Source: Flavimaricola marinus (lineage in GTDB: Bacteria > Pseudomonadota > Alphaproteobacteria > Rhodobacterales > Rhodobacteraceae). Taken from it: a DNA stretch of 64,000 bases. Position 1 is the stretch's first letter. Each line of letters begins with the position of its first letter. Below are positions 51,403 through 60,643 of this stretch, piece by piece. The stretch is from positions 62,001-126,000 of the forward strand of contig NZ_FXZK01000009.1 in assembly GCF_900184895.1 (NCBI RefSeq), in the 5' to 3' direction. The position numbers were made by a program, and so were the translations under genes. The notes under the pieces were generated by a model. The model worked only from the letters and a program-made list of their open reading frames with translations, did not search any database and had not been told where the DNA came from.

Positions 51403-52565
51403 ATTCGATCTGGGCCTACCCGTGGGATCTGCACGACGTGCCGGACGCGCTTGCCAAGATCGCGGCGACCGGGGCCGACACGGTGAGCCTTGCTACGTCT
51501 TACCACGCCGGTCGGTTCCTTCAGCCCGGCAACCCACGGCGGCGCGTGGTATTTCCCGAGGACGGGACGGTCTACTATCCCCCCGATCCGGCGCGCTGGG
51601 CGGATGCCGAGATCGTTCCACGTGCGGCGAGCGTCGTGGCGGATGAGGGCGATTGGCTGGCCAAGGTCGCGGCGGAGCAATCTGAGGGCAGGTTGAATCT
51701 ATCGTGCTGGACGGTCTGCCTGCACAATCTTCGCCTCGGAACGGCGCATCCCGGCCATGCGCTGCGCACGGCGTTTGGCGACCCGGTCCCGTACGGACTG
51801 TGCCCATCCTCGCCGGCAGCGCAGGCGTATGTCGCGGGCATCGTGGCCGAGATTACGGAAACCTATCGACCAGCGCGGATCGAGTTGGAAAGCCCCTCTT
51901 TTATGGGGTTCGACCACGGCTTTCACCACGAGAAGGACGGATTGGGCTTGCTTCCCGAGGATCGGTTCCTGCTTGGTCTTTGCTTTTGCGATCACTGTCT
52001 TACCGGGGCAAAGCGGGCAGGTGTTGACGCGATTGCCGCCCGCCGTCTCGTCTCGCGCCTGCTTACCGATGCCTTCGAGCGCGAATTGCCTGCCGCGCAG
52101 TTCCCCGATTTTACCGAAATCGGCTTGCGGGCCTTTGACGGAATGCCCGCGCTATCCGACTTTCTGGCGTGGCGCTGCAAACCGGTCACGGCACTTGTCG
52201 CCCGCTGCCGCGCTGTGGCGCACCCCGATACGCAAGTGGTGCTGATCGACTCCGCGATGAGTTGGTGGGAGGGCGTTGACCGGGCAAGTGCGGCCGCCGC
52301 CTGCGACGGGCTGCTTTATTGCGCCTACGACACCCCGGCGGAGAGGGTGGCAGACGAACTCAAGGCGGCTCGCGCGGTCATCGGGTCGGAAGCGACACTG
52401 ATCGCGGGGTTGGCGCTGTTTCATCCGATGGTAAGGGACAGCGCAGATTTCACGGCCCGCGCCACAGCCGCGCAGCGCCATGCAGATGGGTTGACCGTCT
52501 ACAACTTCGGCCTTGTGCCAGCGGCGCGATTGGACTGGGTGCGCATGGCGCTGTCACGCGGCTAG
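51399..52565 (+). CDS. Unrecognised protein, barrel-like, glycoside-hydrolase-like features
   Basis: Cytoplasmic protein of 388 residues that I cannot place in a named family. The opening IWAYPWDLHDVPDALAKIAATGADTVSLATSYHAGRF is like the first strand-helix of sugar-active TIM barrels; residues 161-165 (IELES) offer a possible acid; C195-F-C-D-H-C200 is a compact cysteine/histidine motif that could bind zinc. There is no signal peptide. The only start fitting the context is TTG at 51399, overlapping the upstream TGA by 4 bases. Being last in the operon suggests it works on the same substrate as the amidohydrolase. Confidence 0.75.
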   Translation: MNSIWAYPWDLHDVPDALAKIAATGADTVSLATSYHAGRFLQPGNPRRRVVFPEDGTVYYPPDPARWADAEIVPRAASVVADEGDWLAKVAAEQSEGRLNLSCWTVCLHNLRLGTAHPGHALRTAFGDPVPYGLCPSSPAAQAYVAGIVAEITETYRPARIELESPSFMGFDHGFHHEKDGLGLLPEDRFLLGLCFCDHCLTGAKRAGVDAIAARRLVSRLLTDAFERELPAAQFPDFTEIGLRAFDGMPALSDFLAWRCKPVTALVARCRAVAHPDTQVVLIDSAMSWWEGVDRASAAAACDGLLYCAYDTPAERVADELKAARAVIGSEATLIAGLALFHPMVRDSADFTARATAAQRHADGLTVYNFGLVPAARLDWVRMALSRG

Positions 52566-52585
52566 CGTCCGATCATCGACAGCAC

Positions 52586-52861
52586 TTACGCCGGTCGTCG
52601 CGGCGGCACGACCGGCGTTTTGGAGATGAACAGTACCGTGCCATCGGAAGCGCAGGTCAGGCGAACCTGCTTTTGATTGTGAAAGAAATACAGCCGGAAG
52701 CGGCCTTCGTCCTCGCCAACCCCGATTTCCGAGCGGCTCGTGATATCGCCGCTCCGCATGCGTTCAGGCACCTCGGCCGGTTCGAGGCCAAGCAGCGGTC
52801 CGAGGTCTTTGGCGTCGATCGTGGTCTGGCCGTCCGTCACGTTGATCTTCATCTTCGCCAT
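52586..52861 (-). CDS. Small hypothetical protein, DUF6522-like
   Basis: Protein of 91 residues. The start at 52861 (MAKMKINV) has GAAGG about 11 bases upstream; a reading back to 53101 is cysteine-rich noise. The sequence has a short beta-hairpin start, a DLGPLLGLEPAEVPERMRSGDI helix region, and a C-terminal strand set (GRFRLYFFHNQKQVRLTC) ending proline- and arginine-rich. It resembles the small uncharacterised DUF6522 proteins of alphaproteobacteria, recalled from memory only. It stands alone between two + strand operons; its function is unknown. Confidence 0.6.
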   Translation of the reverse strand: MAKMKINVTDGQTTIDAKDLGPLLGLEPAEVPERMRSGDITSRSEIGVGEDEGRFRLYFFHNQKQVRLTCASDGTVLFISKTPVVPPRRPA

Positions 52862-53183
52862 ATCCGAAATCCTTCGTTCACCTTGCATCGCTGGCGACGC
52901 GTCGCCGTCTGGACCGCCATCGCCGATGTGGCAAAACATGAGCTGACAACGACCCGCTGTCGAGCCGCAGATAGCGGGGTGTCGCGGGACACTGGTCCAT
53001 ATTGCCCCGTCCAGCGCAAGATCGGGCGTATTCATCGGACAACCGCAGAAGAGATGCCCGCAGGCGCTCGCTCTCACGCACCACCGGCTTTGGCAGGCCA
53101 TGCTTGGTTAGTTCTGGAAACAAAGATTGAACACTTGTATGAATTTCACACGCTTGGGTTCACAGGCGTCGTGATGGGGTAAC
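52862..53183. other. Gap between the small hypothetical gene and the nuclease operon
   Basis: This divergent gap of 322 bases should contain the promoters of the DUF6522-like gene (-) and the SbcD-like gene (+). The right end, around 53100-53170, is AT-richer. I see no hairpin, repeat or additional gene that I would support. Confidence 0.5.
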
Positions 53184-54362
53184 ATGCGCCTTCTAATCTC
53201 CGCGGACATTCATTTAGGTTCCCCGATCCGTTCTGCCGCGCTGCGAAACCCCGAATTGGGCGAACGGCTCAAGCAGGCAAGCCGCGATACATTCACCGGG
53301 CTGGTCGACCTCGCCATCGTCGAGCAAGTCGACGCTCTGGTTCTGGCGGGTGACATTTTCGACAACGATCATCCCGACCTGAAATCGCGTGCGTTCCTGA
53401 TCGCCCAACTCTCACGGGCTGCCGAGGCCGGTGTGCCGACGGTCTTGATCCGGGGCAATCACGACGCCCTCCTGGATCATCGGGCTCATGGCGAGCTTGG
53501 GCCGAATATCCACCTGCTTCACAAGGGAACCCCGACCGTCGAGATTGCCGGAGTCGCATTTCACGGGCTGTCTTTCGATGCCGCGCACGAAACCAAGAGC
53601 TTTCTGCCCGATTATCCTGTTCCGGTGCCAGGCAAACGGAATGTCGGGCTGATGCACACGTCGCTCGATGGCGCGGCGGGACACGATCCTTATGCGCCCT
53701 GTTCCAGCAAGGATCTGATGGCAAACGGCTATGATCTCTGGTGTCTCGGACATATCCACGCGCCTTTCGAGAAGGTCAGCGGGCCGGTGCTTGCAGTCAT
53801 GCCCGGCATTCCTCAGCCCAGACATTTCGGTGAACGCAGCGGCGGGACCGTGACAATGGTCACCCTCGCTGACGGGCCACCTGAATTCCAGCGACACGAT
53901 ATCGGCCGGATGGGCTTTGCTGAATGCGCGTTGGATCTGACCGAATGCACCAATCAGCAAGAGGTCTTGCGCAGCCTGCTCGACGGGCTTCGAGCGGCCC
54001 GCGTCGATGGACGCGACACCGCGGTGCGCTTGCAGGTGATCTCGGATCGGTTCGCCACGGAGATGATCTCCGAATTGGCGGGCGAGCTGCTGGAGAACAT
54101 CGACGGCGTCTACCTCGACAAGGTGAAGGTCGTCGCGCCACCCGCCAAACCCGGAGCTGTGCCGGACGATCTGGTTCGGCTCATGCAAGAGGAACTCGAC
54201 GAATCCGGTTTTCGCCTTGCTGCGAGCGAAATGCTGGAAGACCTGCGACTGGCCCTGCCTGCCGAAATCGCTGACGAGTTGGACGAAGATCACCTCGACA
54301 GCCTCCTCGCCGAGGCCATAGCAGAGGTGTCGAAGACGCTGCATGCGAGGGGTGCGGAATGA
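53184..54362 (+). CDS. SbcD/YhaO-like DNA repair nuclease (metallophosphoesterase)
   Basis: Calcineurin-like nuclease of 392 residues, the Mre11-type partner of the SMC ATPase encoded next. Metal-binding motifs in order are D8-x-H10 (ADIHLG), D57 (AGDIFDND), GNHD (91-94), LMHTSLDG and GHIHAPF. The C-terminal 150 residues are probably the ATPase-binding and capping region. It resembles YhaO of Bacillus and SbcD of enteric bacteria; the pair would process DNA ends or hairpins. The ATG lies after a weak GGGG site, and the stop overlaps the ATPase start by ATGA. Confidence 0.88.
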   Translation: MRLLISADIHLGSPIRSAALRNPELGERLKQASRDTFTGLVDLAIVEQVDALVLAGDIFDNDHPDLKSRAFLIAQLSRAAEAGVPTVLIRGNHDALLDHRAHGELGPNIHLLHKGTPTVEIAGVAFHGLSFDAAHETKSFLPDYPVPVPGKRNVGLMHTSLDGAAGHDPYAPCSSKDLMANGYDLWCLGHIHAPFEKVSGPVLAVMPGIPQPRHFGERSGGTVTMVTLADGPPEFQRHDIGRMGFAECALDLTECTNQQEVLRSLLDGLRAARVDGRDTAVRLQVISDRFATEMISELAGELLENIDGVYLDKVKVVAPPAKPGAVPDDLVRLMQEELDESGFRLAASEMLEDLRLALPAEIADELDEDHLDSLLAEAIAEVSKTLHARGAE

Positions 54363-57300
54363 GGCTGAACCGGCTCGATCTCATCCGCTACGGCCGCTTC
54401 AAGGATGCCGAAATCGTCTTGCCAAAACACGGTAACGGCGCTGCCGACGTGACGGTGATCTTTGGCCCCAACGAGGCGGGAAAATCCACGGCCTTCCATG
54501 GATTTATGGACCTGCTGTTTGGATTCAAAGGCGGTGCGCACCCTTATGCCTTCAAGTTCGAGCGGAGTGATCTGCTTGTGGGTGCGGAGCTTGACCTGCC
54601 CGGTCGTGGAGCAGTGATTTTGCGCCGCAATGGCAAGCGGAGCCGGTCGCTTCTCGACGCGCAGGACCGGCCTCTCGAAGAGGCGATCCTTGGGGGCGCT
54701 TTGCACGGTCTCGACCGCGATGCCTATACCGAGCGGTTTTCGCTGAATGACGAAAGTCTGCGCCGTGGCGGGGAGCGGATCGCCGGGGCCCAAGGTGATC
54801 TGGGCCAACTCCTCCACGCGGGCGTGTCTGGCCTTACGGGGATCGCCGCGACCCTGGATGAGCTATCCGCGCGGGCGGATGGTTTTCACAAGAAGCATGG
54901 GCGGGCCACATGGCTCAAGACCGGCAAGGATCGGTTGACCGAGATTGGACGTGAGCTGCGTGCCGACCGCCTGACGATCGAGCGCGAACGCAGCCTGCGC
55001 CGCGACCGGGACCGCGCCACAGCCGCGTTTGAGGAGGCCGCCGCCGCGTTGCGGCAGGCTCACCAGCGGCAGGCAGCGGCAAAGGCGGCACAGGTCTGGT
55101 ATGGCCGGTCTGACGAGTTGACGCGCATAGACGAGGCGCTCACAGCGTTCCCAAGCGGACCTGACCTGCCCTTGAACACGAGCGAGCGGGTTGCCGGATT
55201 GGTCGAAAAGATCGCCAATCTCGAGGCCCGTTTGGCCGAGGCCGCAGAAGACATCCTCCGCCTCGACACGGCGATCTCCGAAAATGCGGCAGATCCTTTG
55301 GCCGAACCGCTTGCGGCAGAGTTGGCCCGGCTCGAACAACTCACCATCGACGGCGCACCCCTCATGGGACGCGCGACGACCGCGCAGGCAGACCTCGCGA
55401 GGCGCTTTGACGAGATCCGCGAGCAGGACCGGTTGATCCGCGATGTTCTGACCAAGCTCTCGGTATCGGAGGAGGCCCTGAGTGTCCTCGTGCTCACCCC
55501 CGACGCGCTCGAAGATCTCAATCGTGCGACGCAAGACGTATTGACCGCGCGGGCCGCTGCCAAGGCGGCACAAGACAGGCTCGACACCGCACGCAAGCAG
55601 ATGGGCGAGGCGCCACAGGAACCGCAGGACCTGTCAGCGCTCAGGGCGGCGCATGACGCATGGCAGACCGTCGCCGATCTGACGTCGCACGAAACCGCAA
55701 CAGATCAGGCCGCTGCCCGACTGACCGATGCCGTCGCGGGATTGCCCGCCACATGGAAGGGCCTGATCGAGGCCGGGCTGCCAGCACGCGAAACCGTTGA
55801 CGATGTCGCGCGGGAATACCTGACGCTTACGGCTCAACTGACGTCCGCCGAAAACGAGCGTGAGTCCCATGCCGCTGAACTGGCCGAAGCACGTGCGGAG
55901 CGCGAAGCGCAGGAGGCCGCACCGGATACGGTCGATATCGCCTCGACCCAGCAGGCTCGCCGGACCCGAGATCTGACCTGGAAGGGCCACCGGGCGGAAA
56001 TGACGGATCGCTCAGCAGACGCCTTCGAAGAGGCCATGTATGCCGACGACAGTGCCCGCGCCCACTACCAGACCGGCACGGAAGCGCGACAGCGCCTCCA
56101 AGCTGCAAGGTCGAGGGAGCGGACAGCGCAGGCGCGGCTGGATACGGCCAAGGCACGGCTGGACGATATTGCGGACCGACACGGAAGCTTGTCTGAGCGG
56201 ATCGCCTCGATCAGTCGCGCCATTGGGTTGCCCGAGGACAGTGCCGCATCTGCGCTGGCTGCGCGCCATCAGACGTTGACCACCGCCGCGGCGGCCGCGG
56301 CCGACCTGGCCAACGCGCAGGCTGCCCTTAAATCACGGCAAGCCCGCAAAGCAGCCGCCCTCACTGCCCTCTCCGAGGCGGCGCAGCAGGTCGGTCTGGA
56401 CACCGACATCGCCAATCTACCGTCCCATGCGCTCAAGTCGCTGACGCTGGAAGACAGCCATCGGCAGGCCTGGACCAAATGGCAAAAGGCGCAAGAGACC
56501 GTGGCGGAACTCGATACCGAGGCCAGGCAGGCCGGTTCTGAACGCGATGAAGCGGAACGCTCGTTGGACAGCCTGACCGCGACCTTGCCTTTGACCGATC
56601 GTTCGCCCGCCGGTTTGCGTTCCGCTCTGCCGCACTTGCGCGCACTTCAGCAATTGCACGCCGATCGGCAAAAGCTTTCCACCCGGATCGAGGCGCTGGA
56701 ACGCGCGATCTCGGCCATGAAGGACGGTGCGAAAAGGCTGTGCAGGATACTTGGCACTTCGGAGGACGAGGCTCTGACCGATCCCCTGCGGGTGATCGAC
56801 GATGCACGGGCGCGGGCCACAGCCGCGCGACGCGCCGATGAGAAACGTATCGAGGCGACCGAAAGGCGGGAGGCTGCAATCTCTGCCAGAGACCGCGCCG
56901 AAGCCAACCGGAACGAGGCGCAATCAGAGTTGAACGACTGCTTTTCCGGGCAAGGCGCGTCCGATCTCGCTCCCTCCGACAGGGTTGCGCAGCTGGTGGA
57001 GCGGGACCGACAACGCGCGGCGAGGGCAACCGCCGACAAGGAGCGCAAGAGCGCACGGGACAGCGTGGATCCGGAGTTGTTCATCGATGAACTTGCCCGG
57101 CTTCCGGATGCCGTCCGCGCGACGGAGCTCGAAATCGAACAGAAGGACGCCCAAGACAACCGCGACGCAGCGCGCGATGCCCAGCGTGAAGCCGAGCGCA
57201 TATACAAGGAGGCCTTCGACGCCGCGGATCGAAGCGACCTGGCCACCGAGCAGGCGACCATCCTCGAGGAGTTGCGGGACGGCGCTCATAGAGCCGCTGT

Positions 57301-57766
57301 CGCCCGGCTCGGGGTGCTCGCGGCGCGGGGCGCGTTGCGACGGTTGGCTGCGGAGCGGCGCAGTAGCATGTTGCAGGATGTAGAAGAAGCCTTTGTGTCG
57401 ATGACCGCCCCCGCATGGACCGGCGTCGACGTCTGGAGTCAGGACGAAGGTGAGAAGCTCGTGGGAATCCAGCCTGGCGGCGGGTCCGTCCCTGTCGAGC
57501 AGATGTCGACCGGGACCATGGGCCAGCTGTATTTCGCGCTGCGGCTGGCGGGTTATCGGGCCTTTGCCCGTGATCCGGGACCGCTGCCGATGGTGCTCGA
57601 CGACATCATGGAAACATTCGACGACACTCGTGCGCGAGCCGCGCTGCAATTGTGTGCCGAGATTGGAAAAGGTGGTCAGGCCATCTTGTTTACCCATCAC
57701 GCGCATCTTGTCGAACTGGCCCGCGATACGATCCCCGGTGTCGGTGTGGTCGACATGCCCGCATGA
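54359..57766 (+). CDS. SbcC/YhaN-like SMC-type ATPase
   Basis: Rad50-like ATPase of 1135 residues. The N-terminal Walker A GPNEAGKST (36-44) is followed by a long Ala/Glu/Arg-rich coiled coil (about 170-1010) and a C-terminal ATPase lobe. The signature motif is S1050-T-G-T in EQMSTGTMGQLYFALR instead of LSGG, as is usual for YhaN proteins, with Walker B LPMVLDDIMETFDD (D1081, D1082). No CxxC zinc hook is evident in the middle of the coil. Together with the nuclease it should form a DNA-end-processing complex. Confidence 0.88.
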   Translation: MRLNRLDLIRYGRFKDAEIVLPKHGNGAADVTVIFGPNEAGKSTAFHGFMDLLFGFKGGAHPYAFKFERSDLLVGAELDLPGRGAVILRRNGKRSRSLLDAQDRPLEEAILGGALHGLDRDAYTERFSLNDESLRRGGERIAGAQGDLGQLLHAGVSGLTGIAATLDELSARADGFHKKHGRATWLKTGKDRLTEIGRELRADRLTIERERSLRRDRDRATAAFEEAAAALRQAHQRQAAAKAAQVWYGRSDELTRIDEALTAFPSGPDLPLNTSERVAGLVEKIANLEARLAEAAEDILRLDTAISENAADPLAEPLAAELARLEQLTIDGAPLMGRATTAQADLARRFDEIREQDRLIRDVLTKLSVSEEALSVLVLTPDALEDLNRATQDVLTARAAAKAAQDRLDTARKQMGEAPQEPQDLSALRAAHDAWQTVADLTSHETATDQAAARLTDAVAGLPATWKGLIEAGLPARETVDDVAREYLTLTAQLTSAENERESHAAELAEARAEREAQEAAPDTVDIASTQQARRTRDLTWKGHRAEMTDRSADAFEEAMYADDSARAHYQTGTEARQRLQAARSRERTAQARLDTAKARLDDIADRHGSLSERIASISRAIGLPEDSAASALAARHQTLTTAAAAAADLANAQAALKSRQARKAAALTALSEAAQQVGLDTDIANLPSHALKSLTLEDSHRQAWTKWQKAQETVAELDTEARQAGSERDEAERSLDSLTATLPLTDRSPAGLRSALPHLRALQQLHADRQKLSTRIEALERAISAMKDGAKRLCRILGTSEDEALTDPLRVIDDARARATAARRADEKRIEATERREAAISARDRAEANRNEAQSELNDCFSGQGASDLAPSDRVAQLVERDRQRAARATADKERKSARDSVDPELFIDELARLPDAVRATELEIEQKDAQDNRDAARDAQREAERIYKEAFDAADRSDLATEQATILEELRDGAHRAAVARLGVLAARGALRRLAAERRSSMLQDVEEAFVSMTAPAWTGVDVWSQDEGEKLVGIQPGGGSVPVEQMSTGTMGQLYFALRLAGYRAFARDPGPLPMVLDDIMETFDDTRARAALQLCAEIGKGGQAILFTHHAHLVELARDTIPGVGVVDMPA

Positions 57767-57817
57767 CGGCGCCGATCAACCCCGGTTTTTGCGCCAGCCC
57801 GAAGAAGGACCGATCTC

Positions 57818-58282
57818 ATGCAGCTTGCTACTCCGCACCTTGTGCACGTCGCCGACCTGACCGTAGAGCTGGGTCCTATCAAGGAGATGGGGCAAGGGCG
57901 TGCGGGGCGCCGCCGGATCGTGCCCATCATCGGCGGCTCGATGTCGGGGCCGCGCTTGTCCGGCAAGGTTCTGAACGTCGGCGCCGATTGGCAGACGATA
58001 TTCTCCGACGGTATGGCCGAGCTGGACACGCGCTATGCGCTTGAAACGGACGACGGCGCGATAATCGAGATCATCAACTACGGCTACCGCCATGGTCCCA
58101 AAGAGATCATCGAAGCGATTGCCTTCGGCGAAGAGGTTTCCCCATTCTCATATTACATGCGGACACACGCCCGACTGGAAACCGGCGACGAGCGCTACGC
58201 CTGGGTGAACCATACCCTGTTCGTCGGCACAGGTGCCCGCAAGGAGCAATCCGTTCTGATGCGGCTCTATGCTATCGAATGA
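57818..58282 (+). CDS. DUF3237 family protein
   Basis: Cytoplasmic beta-barrel-type protein of 154 residues of the DUF3237 family. Hallmarks are a GRRRIVPIIGGSMSG segment near residue 35, GADWQTIFSDGMAELDTRYAL in the middle and a C-terminal HTLFVGTGARK. The function of the family is not known to me; members often lie in catabolic clusters. AAGAAGGA lies upstream. It starts 51 bases after the ATPase gene, so it could be cotranscribed. Its last 11 bases overlap the 3' end of the convergent TRAP permease gene. Confidence 0.82.
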   Translation: MQLATPHLVHVADLTVELGPIKEMGQGRAGRRRIVPIIGGSMSGPRLSGKVLNVGADWQTIFSDGMAELDTRYALETDDGAIIEIINYGYRHGPKEIIEAIAFGEEVSPFSYYMRTHARLETGDERYAWVNHTLFVGTGARKEQSVLMRLYAIE

Positions 58283-60569
58283 GCGCCGGCGTTGCTTTCT
58301 TGACAGCGTGATGCCACCCCAGCAGCAAAGCCGCGCTGCCAAGGCCGATGGCCATGATCACCGGCGTTTTCCAGAGGATCAAGACGGCGATCAGCAGTCT
58401 CAGTGCAACTTCGGGCGCTGAAATCTTGCTCTTGTCGAACCGCGCGAGCGCCGAGGCCACCAGATAGAGGGAAAGCGCAAGGCGCATGAGCAACGTGCCC
58501 AAGTGCCCCCAATCGACCTGACCGGAATACCCGTCGATCAAGACCCGCTGTCCGGCCTCGTTGGTGATGGTGATCGCTTCTTCGATGAGCAGGATTTCCG
58601 GATACCAGGCAAAGACGAAGGGGATCGTGAACATCACGATACCGACCCGGACCGCCGCAAGGCCGGTCCGCATTGGTTCGGCCCTTGTAATCGACGCCGC
58701 CGCGAAGGCCGCAACTGCAACAGGCGGCGTGATCGCCGAGGCAACGGCGAAGTAGAACACGAACATATGCGCGGTAAAGAAGCTGACGCCAAGGTTGGCC
58801 AGGAGCGGGCCGAGCAGAAGCGCCACGTTCACATAGGCCGGCACCGTCGGCATCCCCATGCCCAGAATGATCGCGCAGAACATCGCGCAGGTCAGCGCCA
58901 GCATCAGGTAGACCCCGCCGGCAATGTGGATCTCGGCACCGAACACCCGCAGCACTTGCGCCTGTTCCAGCCAAGAGGTGACCGCACGGGTCAGCTCGCC
59001 TGTCAGCCCGCTTTCGTTCAGGAAGGCGGCAATGATCGAGACCGCGAACAACAGCAGGAACAGGCGCGAAATGAGGATACCGCCTTCGGCAAGGGACATG
59101 AGGACCTTGCTCGGCTTCGCCCGTGTTTCGGGATCGAGAAACAGGAGCGGCAGCAGGACCACCACCGCCCACCACCCGGCAGAGACGGCATCGCCGGTGG
59201 CGTTGACCAGAATCTGCGTCAGGAATCCCGGCAGAACGACTGACAACCAGCCAGTGCTGATCGCGTCCTTGTTGCCGAGTAGAAGGATCAGGATGGTCAG
59301 GATCGGCAGAAAGATGATGCACAGGTTCAGCCAGTCCTGACGGACCATCACCAGATCCTCTGGGATCTCTCGCATAGCTTCGACCTTCTCCCGCCGGGCC
59401 TGAAACATGACCGCGAGAAAGATCGAGAAGAAGAAGCACATGGCCGGCAGGAATGCCGCGGTGATAACCTTGGTATAGGGGACCGCCGTCAGCGCCACGA
59501 GAACGAAGGCCGCCACGCCCATCACCGGCGGCATGATCTGCCCCCCCGACGAGGCCGCCGCCTCGACCCCGCCTGCAAAGGTCGGTGAGAAGCCGTTGCG
59601 GCGCATCATCGGGATCGTCAAGCGCCCGGTTGACAGGACGTTGGTGACAGGGCCGCCGGTGATCGTTCCGAACATGGCGGATGACACGATGGCCGCGTGG
59701 GCCGGCCCACCCCGCAGGTTCCGGGTCGACCGGACAGCGAGCTTGATGAGCGAAACGCCACCCGCCGACGTGCCAAACAAGGCGCCCAATATGACATAGG
59801 GAAAGACCTGTCCGACGATGATGTCCATGAACCGCCCCATGAAGCCGTCCGGAGTGATGAAGACATTCGTCGCCTTCTGGGTTGCCGCAGCCATCACGTC
59901 GCCGTTGTCGGCACCCAATTTGGTCAACAGGAAGTTATTGTCCGACAGGTCGAACACCCAGATCATCGCAGTTCCGACCGTGTAGAGGACGACAATGCTT
60001 GCCACGACCACGAGTGGAGCGCCCCAGACCCTCACATTGTACATGAAGAACAGCGTGATGATGGTGAACAGCAACGGAATGGTCAGGGCGCCGAACCTCG
60101 CCTGACATGCTGGGACTTCTGCTGCCAGCGACATGCCGGGGATTGCACCGGCTGACCGTTCGGCGGCGTCGGCGATCAGGCGGGCGCGCTCACCGCTGAT
60201 CTGGTCCAGCAGGCAGACGCTGTCGATCTCTACCAGATAGCCGAAGGCACCGAGAAACGCTGCGAGGACGAGGCCGGCGTCCAATAGCAGGCCGAGCCAC
60301 GCACGTTCGGGCCGCGACTCCTTCCAATCTCGATAGACGCTGGCGTCGAGGGCGACGATCACCATCATCAGCAGGAAAACGGGCGGATAGAAGAATTCGG
60401 TCGGAAAATTCGAAACGCGGAAGAACTTCTGCCCAGTCAGGTCACGTGCGAAATCCTGCAGCCCCGGAATCTCGGGCATGGTGTTCAGCATGCCGGCAAG
60501 GACGAGGATCAGTGCAAGGACGATGGCAATGCGTTTGCCAAGAGGACGGCCAGAGTTCGCAGTGGTCAT
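58272..60569 (-). CDS. TRAP transporter permease, fused 4TM/12TM subunit
   Basis: Single-chain TRAP permease of 765 residues, in which the small (DctQ-like) and large (DctM-like) membrane subunits are fused, as is normal for TAXI-type systems. About 16-18 hydrophobic segments are seen; the large-subunit core includes LGALFGTSAGGVSLIKLA, GTITGGPVTNVLSTG, GGVEAAASSGGQIMPPVMG and ILGMGMPTVPAYVNVALLL. It is driven by the sodium gradient and takes substrate from the TAXI binding protein. It follows the binding-protein gene by 74 bases, across a hairpin. The substrate is probably a carboxylate but is unknown. Confidence 0.92.
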   Translation of the reverse strand: MTTANSGRPLGKRIAIVLALILVLAGMLNTMPEIPGLQDFARDLTGQKFFRVSNFPTEFFYPPVFLLMMVIVALDASVYRDWKESRPERAWLGLLLDAGLVLAAFLGAFGYLVEIDSVCLLDQISGERARLIADAAERSAGAIPGMSLAAEVPACQARFGALTIPLLFTIITLFFMYNVRVWGAPLVVVASIVVLYTVGTAMIWVFDLSDNNFLLTKLGADNGDVMAAATQKATNVFITPDGFMGRFMDIIVGQVFPYVILGALFGTSAGGVSLIKLAVRSTRNLRGGPAHAAIVSSAMFGTITGGPVTNVLSTGRLTIPMMRRNGFSPTFAGGVEAAASSGGQIMPPVMGVAAFVLVALTAVPYTKVITAAFLPAMCFFFSIFLAVMFQARREKVEAMREIPEDLVMVRQDWLNLCIIFLPILTILILLLGNKDAISTGWLSVVLPGFLTQILVNATGDAVSAGWWAVVVLLPLLFLDPETRAKPSKVLMSLAEGGILISRLFLLLFAVSIIAAFLNESGLTGELTRAVTSWLEQAQVLRVFGAEIHIAGGVYLMLALTCAMFCAIILGMGMPTVPAYVNVALLLGPLLANLGVSFFTAHMFVFYFAVASAITPPVAVAAFAAASITRAEPMRTGLAAVRVGIVMFTIPFVFAWYPEILLIEEAITITNEAGQRVLIDGYSGQVDWGHLGTLLMRLALSLYLVASALARFDKSKISAPEVALRLLIAVLILWKTPVIMAIGLGSAALLLGWHHAVKKATPALIR

Positions 60570-60606
60570 GACAGACTCCGCAGATGACTTTTTCCGGTTA
60601 TGGAGA

Positions 60607-60632
60607 TGACGGGCCGCCTTCGCAGCCCGTCA
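60607..60632 (-). other. Intercistronic hairpin after the TAXI binding-protein gene
   Basis: TGACGGGC pairs perfectly with GCCCGTCA across a 10-base loop, beginning 11 bases after the binding-protein stop and before the permease gene. There is no T-run on the minus strand. Confidence 0.6.
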
Positions 60633-60643
60633 GAAGCGTCGGA

